Below, one piece after another: positions 56,202 through 64,000 of a stretch of 64,000 bases of DNA. How positions within the stretch are numbered: the first letter of the stretch is position 1; each line of letters begins with the position of its first letter. The DNA lies in the NCBI RefSeq assembly GCF_016786355.1, contig NZ_JADWYX010000032.1:26746-90745 (forward strand), given 5' to 3'. Under the pieces are notes generated by a model that ran no database searches, was not told the DNA's origin, and saw only the letters and a list, made by a program, of their open reading frames with translations. This stretch comes from Frankia sp. AgB1.9 (GTDB lineage: Bacteria > Actinomycetota > Actinomycetes > Frankiales > Frankiaceae). Made by a program: the position numbers and the translations under genes.

Positions 56202-57068
56202 ATGACGACGGCAGCCGACGGACCCGACCAGCCCGCCAGCGGCAACGAACCACGTCACCCCGGCAACGCGGCGGACGGTGCTCGGGAGTTCCCGCCCGCG
56301 CTGCTGTACCCGCCGCTACCGCCGGTGCCGACCACCAGGGCCGGGCTGGCAGCGATGATCGACCACACCCTGCTGCGCCCCGACGCGACGTCCGACGACG
56401 TGCTCAAGGTCTGCGCGGAGGCGGCGAAGCTCGGCGTGGCCGCCGTCTGTGTGGCGCCGACGCACGTCTTCCTGGCGGCGGCCAGCGCCCGCAGCGAGAC
56501 GAACGGCCGCATCGCGGCCGCGCTCGGATCCACCGATCGGCCCACGTCGAAGCCGGCGTACGCGGTCGCCTCGGTGGTCGGCTTCCCGCACGGCAACCAC
56601 CTGACGGCGGTGAAGGTCGAGGAGACCAGGCGCGCCGTGGCCGACGGGGCGACCGAGATCGACATGGTGATCGACATCGCGAACGCGGTGGACGAGAACT
56701 GGGTCGCGATCGAGACCGAGATCCATGAGGTGCGGCTCGCGATGCCGACCGACGCCATTCTCAAGGTCATCCTGGAGACGACGATCCTGCCGGACGCGAC
56801 GATCCGCTCGGCCTGCCGGGCGGCGCTCGCCGGTGGGGCGCAGTTCGTCAAGACGTCGACGGGCTTCCACCCCGGCGGTGGAGCGAGCCTTCGCGCCGTG
56901 CGGGCGATGCACTCCGCCGTCGGCGGGCGCCTCGGTATCAAGGCCTCCGGCGGTATCAAGACCGCGGCCCAGGCCCTGGCCTTCATCCAGGCCGGTGCCA
57001 CTCGCCTCGGCCTGTCCGGCACGGCCGACGTCCTGGCCGAGATGCCGAAGGACGCGCCGTCCAGCTGA
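56202..57068 (+). CDS. deoC: Deoxyribose-phosphate aldolase
   Basis: Cleaves 2-deoxyribose-5-phosphate to acetaldehyde and glyceraldehyde-3-phosphate. 288 residues; the TIM barrel starts at about 45 ([15 protein letters not shown]). The Schiff-base lysine is Lys 217 in [19 protein letters not shown] and LKVILET (Lys 189) supply other active-site residues, and GIKASGGIK the phosphate site. The first ~40 residues are a disordered Pro-rich tail longer than usual. ATG 56202 lies after GATGGGGGC; a shorter start at ATG 56355 would remove strand 1 and is unlikely. Together with PNP and a mutase it gives a path for deoxynucleoside carbon. Confidence 0.95.
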   Translation: MTTAADGPDQPASGNEPRHPGNAADGAREFPPALLYPPLPPVPTTRAGLAAMIDHTLLRPDATSDDVLKVCAEAAKLGVAAVCVAPTHVFLAAASARSETNGRIAAALGSTDRPTSKPAYAVASVVGFPHGNHLTAVKVEETRRAVADGATEIDMVIDIANAVDENWVAIETEIHEVRLAMPTDAILKVILETTILPDATIRSACRAALAGGAQFVKTSTGFHPGGGASLRAVRAMHSAVGGRLGIKASGGIKTAAQALAFIQAGATRLGLSGTADVLAEMPKDAPSS

Positions 57069-57091
57069 TGACGGGGCTGACCAGCAGAGCG

Positions 57092-57126
57092 GCGCCGCCC
57101 CCACCCGGAATCGGCGGAGGCGGCGC
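57092..57126. terminator. Hairpin between deoC and a convergent gene
   Basis: GCGCCGCC pairs perfectly with GGCGGCGC (8 bp) around a 19-base loop, midway between two convergent stops. It probably serves both. Confidence 0.65.
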
Positions 57127-57155
57127 GGCGGGTCCGGCACCGGCTGGGTCACGCG

Positions 57156-57854
57156 TCAGGCGTCGACCTCGGTGCGCAGAATGCGGTGCTTCCCGAGGCT
57201 GAGGCCGGCGAACGCGACGATCAGCCAGATCGGCCCCACCATGCCGGGGAAGCCTGCGATGGACAGGCCACAGGACATGAACGCCACCGCGACCGGCGGG
57301 ATCAGGCTGACGAAGCCCAGCCACCGCGACACGAGGTGGTCACGCAGGCTGAGCCAGGCGACCGCGCCCGCAGCGACGACAACGCCCAGGTAGCCGATGA
57401 ACGGGCCGAAGTCGTTGAGCATCAAGTAGACGAACTGCCCCTCCGTGTCGAACCCGTTCCCGTTCAGGCCGCCGGGCAGGTACAGGGCGAGCGCCAGCTT
57501 CCAGCCGTATCCGAGGCTCAGCGCCGCGGCGGACGCCGTGAGGCCGTCGGCCACGACCCGCGCGGCCACGGCGCCTCGCCCGTTCGGAACCGCCCGCGAC
57601 CGCCACGACGCGGCCAGCACCAGCAGGACCGCCACGGCAAGGTAGCCGAGCGCACCGCCAAGCTGGAGCTGCCCTCGGGAGAGCTTCTCGAGCGCCCCAG
57701 CGCCGACGTGGTCGGTGCCCACGTTCGGGCTCGTGAACATCGTCGCGACGATGCCGAGCACTCCGGCGCCGACACCCAACCAGGTCCACCGCGACCGGGC
57801 CGGTGTCCCGGCGACGGTCTCGTGAACGCCCGGCGCGGTTGTCATCGTTGCCAT
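57156..57854 (-). CDS. Six-helix membrane protein of unknown function
   Basis: 232 residues with about six hydrophobic helices (roughly 22-42, 60-80, 95-115, 132-155, 165-188, 196-215). I recognise no family motif. ATG 57854 has GGGAGGGAC about seven bases upstream, and the longer frame to 58169 enters the divergent kinase gene. It faces the sensor kinase gene across 148 bp, so it could be a target of that two-component system or be regulated from the same region. Loop LYLPGGLNGNGFDTEGQFVYL is the longest outer segment. No charged catalytic cluster is visible. Confidence 0.7.
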   Translation of the reverse strand: MATMTTAPGVHETVAGTPARSRWTWLGVGAGVLGIVATMFTSPNVGTDHVGAGALEKLSRGQLQLGGALGYLAVAVLLVLAASWRSRAVPNGRGAVAARVVADGLTASAAALSLGYGWKLALALYLPGGLNGNGFDTEGQFVYLMLNDFGPFIGYLGVVVAAGAVAWLSLRDHLVSRWLGFVSLIPPVAVAFMSCGLSIAGFPGMVGPIWLIVAFAGLSLGKHRILRTEVDA

Positions 57855-58002
57855 GTCTGCTGTCCCTCCCTCGGCCGGCGGCAGGATGTCGCCGGCGTGT
57901 GGGACCACGGTCGGCCGCCCGCCGTCCCGCATTCGAGGGACAGCCGCCCCGAGTCGGCGACACCCACGCGACACCCGGCTGGCGGGGCGCGATCCTGAAC
58001 GC

Positions 58003-60090
58003 ATGCGGGCAGTTCCCTCGACACCGGGCGCCGGGCCCGACGCGGCGCCGGCTGCCGCGCCGGCCACGACCACGGCTGGGGTCGTCCTGTCCTCGGTGGT
58101 CGTCGTCGGCCTGGCGGCGCTGTCGATCGGCTGTGCGGTCGGCGCGGTTCTCCTGCACCGGTACGTCACGCTGCGGACCGACCAGCCGGTCGCGCTCGAT
58201 CCGGCGGACCTGGTCCTCGCCGCCGCGTTCCCGCCGGTCGCGGCGCTGGTGCTGCTCTACCAGCCACGCAACCTGGTCGGCTGGCTGCTTCTCACGACCG
58301 CCCTGACCGGCCCCTACCTGCTGGCCGCGCAGTACGCCGCCGTCGCGCTGCTGCCCGGTAGGAGCGGGTTGCCGGGGCAGGGGGCCGCCACCTGGTTCGC
58401 GGTCTGGGGATACGTGCCGTACCTGGCCCTCTGGGGCCTGGTGCCCTCGCTGTTTCCGGACGGCCGGTTGCCCTCCGGACGCTGGCGCGTGCCCGTCGCC
58501 GCCACGGCGGTGGTGATCGGCTGTCACCTGGTCGCTCGGATGATCTGCCCGACGCCGCTCGACGTGTCGAGCGAGCTGCTGAATCCGTACGGCCTGCGAT
58601 CGGCGCCCTGGCTGCGGTACGTCACCCTGGCCACGTCGGAGGCCGTCCTCTTCGGCGGCGGGCTGCTCGGGCTCGCCGCGGTGCTGACCAGGCTGCGGCG
58701 GTCGCGCGGCGTGGAACGGGCCAAACTGCAGTGGCTCGTCCTCGGGGTCGCCAGCCTGGTCGGGGCGAGCCTGATCGGCTTGATCCTGCAGGGCCCACAG
58801 GATCTGGCGGCCGGCATGGGCGTGGGGATGGTGCTGCTGGTGGCCGCGATCGGGGTCGGCGCGGTCCGCCACCGGCTGTTCGACATCGGCACGGCGCTCA
58901 GCCGCACGCTCGTCTACGGGCTGCTCACCACGTTCCTGCTGATCGCCTACGCCTGCGCCGTAGCCGGCGCGGGTGCGCTGGCCCCCGGTAGGCGGGTCGC
59001 CTACGGGGTTCTCGCCGTAGCGGCGCTGGTCGCCGCGGCGGCCCGCGACCAGGTACAGCGGCTCGTCGACCGGGTGCTGTTCGGCGTGACCCGTGACCCC
59101 TACGCGGTCCTCGCGGTCCTGCACGGCCGGCTCGATCTCGCGACCGGGCCGATGGACGCCCTTTCGCAGCTCGCCGACGGAGTGCGGGAGGCGCTCAAGG
59201 TGCCCTACGTGGCCGTCGAGAGCGCGGACGATCGACTCACGACCATCGAGTCGGGCCGACCTGTCGGCTGGCTGGAACGGCTGCCCGCACCGACCCGCGC
59301 GGGAGGCGTGGCCGGCACGCTCCTGGTGGGCCGCCGCCACCGAGCCGACCAGTTCACCGCGGCGGAACGGGCGATGTTCGCCGACATCGCCAGGCGAGCC
59401 GGGGATCTGCTGGACGCGGCGGCGACCCAGCACGACCTTCGGCGCAGCAGGGAGCGCGTCGTCGCCGCGCGGGAGGAGGAACGGCGCCGGCTGCGCCGTG
59501 ACCTGCACGACGGCGTCGGGCCCCAGCTGGCCGCGATGGCCATGCAGCTCGACAGCATCGCCGACGGCCTGGCAGAACGGTCGGACCCGGCCGCGGAGCG
59601 CGCCGCCCTCGTGCGGGACCGCCTGCGAGCGACGGTTCGCGATATCCGTCACATCGTGGAGGACCTGCGGCCCCCGGCTCTTGACGAGGGCGGCCTGTCC
59701 GTCGCGCTGGCGCAGGTCATCGCGCCCTTCACGCCCGTCGTGGCGCTGGATGCACCAGCCGACCTGGCCGTGCTCGGGCTACCGGCCGCGACGGAGGTGG
59801 CGGCGTTCCGGATCGTCGCGGAGGCGGTAACGAACGCGGTCCGCCACTCAAGGTGCGACACCTGCGTGGTGCGGGTCCGCGCCGAGCCGCCCTGGTTGGT
59901 GGTCGAGGTAGCGGACGACGGCGCCGGCCTGGCCGGCGACGCCGTCGCGGGGATAGGCCTGCGCAGCATCCGCGAGCGAGCCAGCGAGGTCGGCGGGCGG
60001 TTGGAGGTCCTCAGTTCGAGCGATGGCGCCGATGGCGGCGGCACCCTCGTACGGGCTCGGCTGCCACTGGAGGAAGGGAGCACGCCGTGA
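58003..60090 (+). CDS. NarL-type membrane sensor histidine kinase
   Basis: 695 residues. About eight to nine N-terminal helices (residues ~25-350) form an unclassified membrane sensor, with a conserved-looking LFPDGRLPSGRWR loop and VRHRLFDIGTALSRTLVYG before the last helices. A GAF-like region (~375-480) follows, then HisKA_3 with phosphoacceptor His 502 in RDLHDGVGPQLAAM, and an HATPase_c domain with EAVTNAVRHS, DDGAGL and GIGLRSIRERA. ATG 58003 is used; the extension upstream overlaps the divergent gene. The response regulator follows with a 4-bp overlap. The stimulus is unknown; the layout resembles actinobacterial LuxR-type systems that control envelope or antibiotic responses. Confidence 0.9.
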   Translation: MRAVPSTPGAGPDAAPAAAPATTTAGVVLSSVVVVGLAALSIGCAVGAVLLHRYVTLRTDQPVALDPADLVLAAAFPPVAALVLLYQPRNLVGWLLLTTALTGPYLLAAQYAAVALLPGRSGLPGQGAATWFAVWGYVPYLALWGLVPSLFPDGRLPSGRWRVPVAATAVVIGCHLVARMICPTPLDVSSELLNPYGLRSAPWLRYVTLATSEAVLFGGGLLGLAAVLTRLRRSRGVERAKLQWLVLGVASLVGASLIGLILQGPQDLAAGMGVGMVLLVAAIGVGAVRHRLFDIGTALSRTLVYGLLTTFLLIAYACAVAGAGALAPGRRVAYGVLAVAALVAAAARDQVQRLVDRVLFGVTRDPYAVLAVLHGRLDLATGPMDALSQLADGVREALKVPYVAVESADDRLTTIESGRPVGWLERLPAPTRAGGVAGTLLVGRRHRADQFTAAERAMFADIARRAGDLLDAAATQHDLRRSRERVVAAREEERRRLRRDLHDGVGPQLAAMAMQLDSIADGLAERSDPAAERAALVRDRLRATVRDIRHIVEDLRPPALDEGGLSVALAQVIAPFTPVVALDAPADLAVLGLPAATEVAAFRIVAEAVTNAVRHSRCDTCVVRVRAEPPWLVVEVADDGAGLAGDAVAGIGLRSIRERASEVGGRLEVLSSSDGADGGGTLVRARLPLEEGSTP

Positions 60091-60731
60091 CCCCCATGCG
60101 CATCGTGATCGCCGACGACCACGAGCTGTTCCGCGACGGGTTGCGCGGTCTGCTGGTCGAGCTGGGCGCGACGGTCGTGGCCGAGGCCGCGGACGGCAAC
60201 GCGGCCCTGGCCGCGACGCTGCGCCACGCGCCCGATGTGGTGTTCATGGATCTGCGCATGCCGGGCCTGAGCGGCATCGAGGCGACCGCGCGCATCGGCG
60301 AGGTGGCACCCCAGACCGCCGTCCTCGTGCTGACGATGAGCGAGGACACCGCCTCGCTGCAGGCGGCGCTACAGGCGGGCGCGCGCGGCTACCTGCTCAA
60401 GGAGTCATCGAAGACGGACGTGGCGCGGGCGCTGGAGGCCGTGACGCGAGGCGAGCTCGTCATCGGCCCCGGGATCGCGGACAAGGTGCGCCACGCCGTC
60501 GGCAGGCTGTCGCCACGCGTGTTCCCCCAGTTGACCGAGGCCGAGGCGCGAATGCTGGATCTGCTCGCGGACGGGCTGGGTAACGGGCAGCTCGCCGCCC
60601 GGCTGCACCTCTCCGAGAAGACGGTCCGCAACCGGGTCTCCACGATCCTCGCGAAGCTCGGCGCCGGAAGTCGCACGGAGGCGGTCGTGCGGGCCCGCGA
60701 CGCGGGCTTCGGCTCCGACTCAGCCGGCTGA
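60087..60731 (+). CDS. NarL/LuxR-type response regulator
   Basis: 214 residues. Receiver domain (1-120): acidic pair at ADDHELFRDG, phosphoacceptor Asp 54 in VFMDLRMPG, Thr/Ser switch in VLTMSED, and Lys in GYLLKES. The C-terminal GerE/LuxR helix-turn-helix is LTEAEARMLDLLADGLGNGQLAARLHLSEKTVRNRVSTILAKL. GTG 60087 overlaps the kinase stop (GTGA) with GGAAGGGAG six bases upstream, so translation is coupled. It is the partner of the preceding kinase. Its 3' end overlaps tag on the other strand by 12 bp. Target promoters are not known; the divergent membrane-protein gene is a candidate. Confidence 0.94.
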   Translation: MTPMRIVIADDHELFRDGLRGLLVELGATVVAEAADGNAALAATLRHAPDVVFMDLRMPGLSGIEATARIGEVAPQTAVLVLTMSEDTASLQAALQAGARGYLLKESSKTDVARALEAVTRGELVIGPGIADKVRHAVGRLSPRVFPQLTEAEARMLDLLADGLGNGQLAARLHLSEKTVRNRVSTILAKLGAGSRTEAVVRARDAGFGSDSAG

Positions 60732-61385
60732 CGGGCCAGCAACGGCCTCACGGGCGACGCAGTCGGCCAGGTGGTCGTTGACGAGCCCGCAGGCCTGCAT
60801 CATCGCGTACGCCGTGGTCGGACCGATGAAGACGAGGCCACGCTTGCGCAGCGCCTTCGACAGGGCGACGGACTCCGGCGTCGTCGCGGTGAGGTCGGAC
60901 AGCGCGCGGGGCGCGGGGCGGGCGGCCAGGTCCGGCTGGAAGGACCAGACCACGTCCTCCAGCGGCTCGTCGAGCGCCAGGATCGCGCGGGCGTTGACGA
61001 TCGTGGCCTCGATCTTGCGACGGTTCCGGACGATCGAGGCGTCCGTGAGCAGCCGCTCGGCGTCGGCGGGGCCGAACGCGGCGACCGCGGCCGGGTCGAA
61101 GCCCGCGAACGCCCGCCGGAACCCCTCGCGCTTGCGCAGGATCGTCAGCCACGACAGGCCCGACTGGAACGCCTCCAGGCTGAGCCGTTCGAACAGCCCG
61201 ACGGTGTCCCGGACCGGCCGCCCCCACTCCTCGTCGTGGTACGCGAGGTAGTCGGGCGTCGACACCCCCCACGGGCATCGCATCAGCCCGTCCGGCCCGG
61301 CCACCGGCCCGCCGGGCCCGGGCGGCCCACCCGAACCCGTCGCCAGTCCGTCGGCGACCGCCGGCGTCGGCAGCGTCTCAGTCAT
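60720..61385 (-). CDS. tag: DNA-3-methyladenine glycosylase I
   Basis: Base-excision repair enzyme removing 3-methyladenine, 221 residues. Family signature: RCPWGVSTPDYLAYHDEEWGRPV, with the first Cys and His zinc ligands; LFERLSLEAFQSGLSWLTIL, with the catalytic-pocket Glu; and NDHLADC, giving the last His and Cys ligands. About 33 Gly/Pro-rich residues precede the fold. ATG 61385 with weak upstream purines; the ATG at residue 35 (61283) is an alternative that still contains the whole domain. It overlaps the response-regulator end by 12 bp. add follows upstream on the same strand after 44 bp, so both may share a transcript. Confidence 0.93.
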   Translation of the reverse strand: MTETLPTPAVADGLATGSGGPPGPGGPVAGPDGLMRCPWGVSTPDYLAYHDEEWGRPVRDTVGLFERLSLEAFQSGLSWLTILRKREGFRRAFAGFDPAAVAAFGPADAERLLTDASIVRNRRKIEATIVNARAILALDEPLEDVVWSFQPDLAARPAPRALSDLTATTPESVALSKALRKRGLVFIGPTTAYAMMQACGLVNDHLADCVAREAVAGPSAG

Positions 61386-61429
61386 CGCGTCACCTTTCCG
61401 TCAGCCACTTGCGGGTATCGCGGCGCCGG

Positions 61430-62515
61430 TCAGGCACCGGGCGCGCTCGCGGCCAGCGTGTCGAAGCCGGGCTTGATGACGTCGTCGATCAGGTCGAGGC
61501 GCTGGTCGAACGGGAGGAACGCCGACTTCATCGCGTTGAGGGTGAACCAGCGGATGTCCGACCAGCCGTAACCGAACGTCTCCACCAGCGTCGCGAACTC
61601 GCTGGAGAGGGTGACGTCGCTCATCAGCCGGTTGTCGGTGTTCACGGTGACGCGGAAGCGCAGGTCGCGCAGCAGGCCGATCGGGTGCGTCGCGATGCTG
61701 CGGGCCGCGCCGGTGTGGACGTTCGACGACGGGCACATCTCCAGCGGGACCCGGGTGTCGCGGACGTAGTTCGCCAGCGGACCCAGCGACGCCTGGCCCT
61801 CCACGTCGACGGAGATGTCATCGACGATGCGGACCCCGTGGCCGAGGCGGTCCGCGTTGCACCACTGCACGGCCTCCCAGATCGAGGGCAGGCCGAACGC
61901 CTCGCCGGCGTGGATCGTGAAGTGGCCGTTGGCGCGCTGGATGTACTGGAACGCGTCGAGGTGGCGGGTGGGCGGGTTGCCCGCCTCGGCACCGGCGATG
62001 TCGAAGCCGACGACCCCCTGGTCGCGCCAGCGGACCGCGAGCTCCGCGATCTCCAGCGACCGGGCCTGGTGGCGCATCGCCGTGCACAGCACCCGGGCGT
62101 GCAGGCCGGTGCCCTCGGAGCCCGCGCGCAGCCCGTCGAGCACCGCCTCGACGATCGCGTCCAGCGACAGCCCGTTCTCGGTGTGCAGCTCGGGGGCGAA
62201 CCGGATCTCGGCGTAGACGATGCCGTCGGCCGCCAGGTCCTCGGCGCACTCGCGGGCGACCCGGGCCAGTGCCTCGGGCGTCTGCATCACCGCGACGGTG
62301 TGGCTGAATGTCTCCAGGTAGCGCACGAGGGAGCCGCTATGGGCGCCACCGCGGAACCAGCCGCCGAGCTTGGTGATGTCGGTCGTCGGCAGCGCCGTGT
62401 ACCCGCACTCGTCGGCCAGCTCCACCACCGTCGCCGGCCGCAGCCCGCCATCCAGATGATCGTGCAGAAGCACCTTCGGCGCGAGCCGGATCTGGTCCAA
62501 CGTCAGCGATGCCAT
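61430..62515 (-). CDS. add: Adenosine deaminase
   Basis: Deaminates (deoxy)adenosine to (deoxy)inosine, feeding PNP. 361 residues; metal-dependent TIM barrel. [10 protein letters not shown] holds the first two His ligands; [10 protein letters not shown] the third His and the catalytic Glu region; RLGHGVRI the catalytic His; [11 protein letters not shown] the Asp ligand. ATG 62515 with GGGGAGG upstream is clearly better than GTG 62620. The last gene of the conserved salvage block, also present near upp in mycobacteria. A 44-bp gap separates it from tag downstream. Confidence 0.95.
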   Translation of the reverse strand: MASLTLDQIRLAPKVLLHDHLDGGLRPATVVELADECGYTALPTTDITKLGGWFRGGAHSGSLVRYLETFSHTVAVMQTPEALARVARECAEDLAADGIVYAEIRFAPELHTENGLSLDAIVEAVLDGLRAGSEGTGLHARVLCTAMRHQARSLEIAELAVRWRDQGVVGFDIAGAEAGNPPTRHLDAFQYIQRANGHFTIHAGEAFGLPSIWEAVQWCNADRLGHGVRIVDDISVDVEGQASLGPLANYVRDTRVPLEMCPSSNVHTGAARSIATHPIGLLRDLRFRVTVNTDNRLMSDVTLSSEFATLVETFGYGWSDIRWFTLNAMKSAFLPFDQRLDLIDDVIKPGFDTLAASAPGA

Positions 62516-62752
62516 CGCCACCTCCCCATCCCCCGTCGCCGTCGGTTCGAGGCTAGGGCACGGGACTGACAATCCGAGCGGCCGATCCGCCGACGCGCCC
62601 GGTGCGCGACAGTCGGACAATCAGGACGGCGTACGGCCGCGGCCGGGGAGCACACCTCACCGGGCGCCGGTGATCGGGCTCGACCGAGTGGGTATGCAGG
62701 ACCGGGCCCACTCGGGCGTTGGCCGGGGGACGAACGAGAGAGGTACCACGAG

Positions 62753-64000
62753 ATGGCAGGCGAAGGCCGGTCAGCAATGGGATCTGGCCTGCCAGCGGGC
62801 TCCTCGGGGCACGCCCCCGGAACGGTCGTCGGCCGGCGCTACCGGCTCGAGGCGGTCATCGGCGTCGGCGGCATGGGCGTGGTGCACCGCGCCACGGACC
62901 AGATCATGCGGCGGACCGTGGCGGTCAAGGAAGTGCGGATGCCGACCGGCAGCCCGGCCGCGAACGCGGACGCCCGGGAGCGGGTGCTGCGCGAGGCGCG
63001 TTCCGCCGGCCGGATCCATCACCCGGGCGCGGTCGGCGTGCTGGACGTCATCGACGACGGCGAGCTGCCGTGGATCGTGATGGAGCTCGTCGAGGGCGAG
63101 CCGCTGTCGGCCAGGATCGAGCGCGAGGGCGGCCTGCCGGTCGACGAGGTCGCCCAGATCGGGATCTCACTGGCCTACGCGCTGGACGCGGCGCACCGCC
63201 TCGGGGTCGTGCACCGCGACGTCAAGCCCAGCAACGTCCTGCTCACCCAGGACGGGCAGGCCAGGCTCACCGACTTCGGGATCGCGGTGAGCAACGGCGA
63301 CCCGCGGCTGACCAGGACGGGCGAGGTCGTCGGCTCGCCCGCCTACCTGGCGCCGGAGCGGGCGCACGGCGAGCCGGGCGGACCGGAGTGCGACGTCTGG
63401 GGGCTCGGCGCCACGCTGTACGCGGCCGTCGAGGGCGAGCCGCCGTTCGGTGGCGCCACCCCGCTGGACATCCTGACCTCAGTCGTCGAGGGCCTGATCC
63501 GGCCGCCCCGGCACGCGGGCAGGCTCGGTCCCCTCCTGGACGGGATGCTGTCCCAGCGGGAGCTGGACCGCCCGACGCTCACCAGCGTGCGGACCCGGCT
63601 GCGTGACCTGGCCGGCGAGACGCCAGGGCGCCCGTCGGCGGCCAGCCAGACCAGGACGACGCCCCGACCGACCGGCCCGCCGCCCAGGCGGCCAGCGACC
63701 TCGTCACCCGGCCGCGCCCCGTCCGCACCGCCGGCGACGCCACGGGCCGCGACGGCCCGGCCCGCGACAGCCCGGCCGGCCACACCACCGCCTCCGCCAG
63801 CCGCGTCCCGGCCAGCCACGCCCGCGACCCCTCGCCCAGCCACACCCAGCCCGGCCACCCCGGTCACACCCCAGCCGGTGAAGCCGACCACCGCCGAGCC
63901 CGTCACGGCATCGGCGGCCGGGGCCCCCCCCGCCCGGCCCGGCCGACCCCCGGCCCCCGCGGCGGCGCCGCGCGGGGGCGGGGGGGGCGCGGGGGGGGGG
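62753..64000 (+). CDS. Serine/threonine protein kinase (PknB-like), 3' end outside window
   Basis: Partial gene: ATG 62753 with GAGAGG about eight bases upstream, frame open to the last base (416 codons). Hanks-type kinase domain at about 25-280: Gly loop IGVGGMGVVHRA, invariant Lys 59 in VAVKE, catalytic HRDVKPSN (Asp 156), DFG (Asp 174) and LAPER. After about residue 285 the sequence becomes a long Pro/Ala/Thr linker with ATARP repeats. A membrane helix and an outer sensor domain would be expected beyond the window. The final ~70 bases are extreme C and G runs, so the last ~25 codons are doubtful. It diverges from add over 237 bp. Confidence 0.9.
   Translation, partial: MAGEGRSAMGSGLPAGSSGHAPGTVVGRRYRLEAVIGVGGMGVVHRATDQIMRRTVAVKEVRMPTGSPAANADARERVLREARSAGRIHHPGAVGVLDVIDDGELPWIVMELVEGEPLSARIEREGGLPVDEVAQIGISLAYALDAAHRLGVVHRDVKPSNVLLTQDGQARLTDFGIAVSNGDPRLTRTGEVVGSPAYLAPERAHGEPGGPECDVWGLGATLYAAVEGEPPFGGATPLDILTSVVEGLIRPPRHAGRLGPLLDGMLSQRELDRPTLTSVRTRLRDLAGETPGRPSAASQTRTTPRPTGPPPRRPATSSPGRAPSAPPATPRAATARPATARPATPPPPPAASRPATPATPRPATPSPATPVTPQPVKPTTAEPVTASAAGAPPARPGRPPAPAAAPRGGGGGAGGG
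63924..64000. other. Extreme C/G homopolymer stretch at the right edge
   Basis: The last 77 bases contain almost only C and G, with an 8-base C run and G runs of 8 and 10 at the end. This looks like a degraded contig end rather than a biological element, though a Pro/Gly linker of the kinase could contribute. Confidence 0.6.

Overview
The window is a 64 kb stretch of very GC-rich DNA with many GTG starts, purine-rich Shine-Dalgarno sites and tightly packed genes. It carries LytR-CpsA-Psr (LCP) proteins, an epsilon-type acyl-CoA carboxylase subunit, a TIGR03089-type protein and an ECF42-type sigma factor. Together these point to a soil or plant-associated actinobacterium; a Frankia-like member is my best guess, but no rRNA or other decisive marker is present. 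No tRNA, rRNA, CRISPR array, insertion sequence or prophage was recognised.

Layout. 1-2.8 kb: two GT4 glycosyltransferases, the first cut by or starting near the window edge. 2.8-7.8 kb: a drug-efflux-type MFS transporter, a YCII/DGPF protein with its ECF42-like sigma factor, and an SDR oxidoreductase. 7.8-13 kb: two large multi-membrane proteins of glycosyltransferase-C type flanking a 3-hydroxyisobutyrate-dehydrogenase-like oxidoreductase. 13-17.6 kb: a TetR regulator between two paralogous DHA2 efflux pumps, with a 17-bp-periodic operator array in front of the first pump and in front of the regulator. 17.6-31.9 kb: metG, dTDP-rhamnose reductase, another GT-C-like membrane protein, three LCP proteins, a TIGR03089 half-enzyme, UDP-glucose dehydrogenase and a GtrA flippase-like protein, i.e. 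an envelope polysaccharide region. 32-35.6 kb: three tandem paralogous exported proteins sharing an undescribed four-cysteine domain. 35.6-46.7 kb: PH-domain protein, biotin ligase, the three subunits of an AccD5/AccE/AccA3-type carboxylase, a DUF5313-like protein, a GGCT-fold protein, an LpdA-type flavoprotein and an M20 amidohydrolase. 46.8-52.4 kb: a YbdK-type carboxylate-amine ligase, a small HTH protein divergent from a stand-alone Clp-N protein, aspS and a PH-like protein. 52.6-62.5 kb: a nucleoside and pentose salvage set (purine nucleoside phosphorylase, phosphohexomutase, upp, deoC, add), interrupted by a membrane protein, a two-component system and tag. 62.7 kb to the end: a Ser/Thr kinase running off the window.

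The backbone from rmlD through LCP, TIGR03089, GtrA, PH, birA, accD5-E-A3, lpdA, amidohydrolase, PNP, pmmB and upp to add follows the order I remember from Mycobacterium tuberculosis Rv3266c-Rv3313c. The blocks that do not fit (three-paralog cluster; YbdK/HTH/Clp-N/aspS block; two-component block) are likely lineage-specific insertions.

At the repeat level the window holds two families of intergenic elements (three copies of a ~135-160 bp element and two copies of a ~72 bp hairpin), several 15- or 30-bp in-frame tandem repeats in disordered protein regions, and duplications that span stop codons. A poly-C tract inside the phosphomutase gene and G-runs at the right edge may be sequencing or assembly problems.
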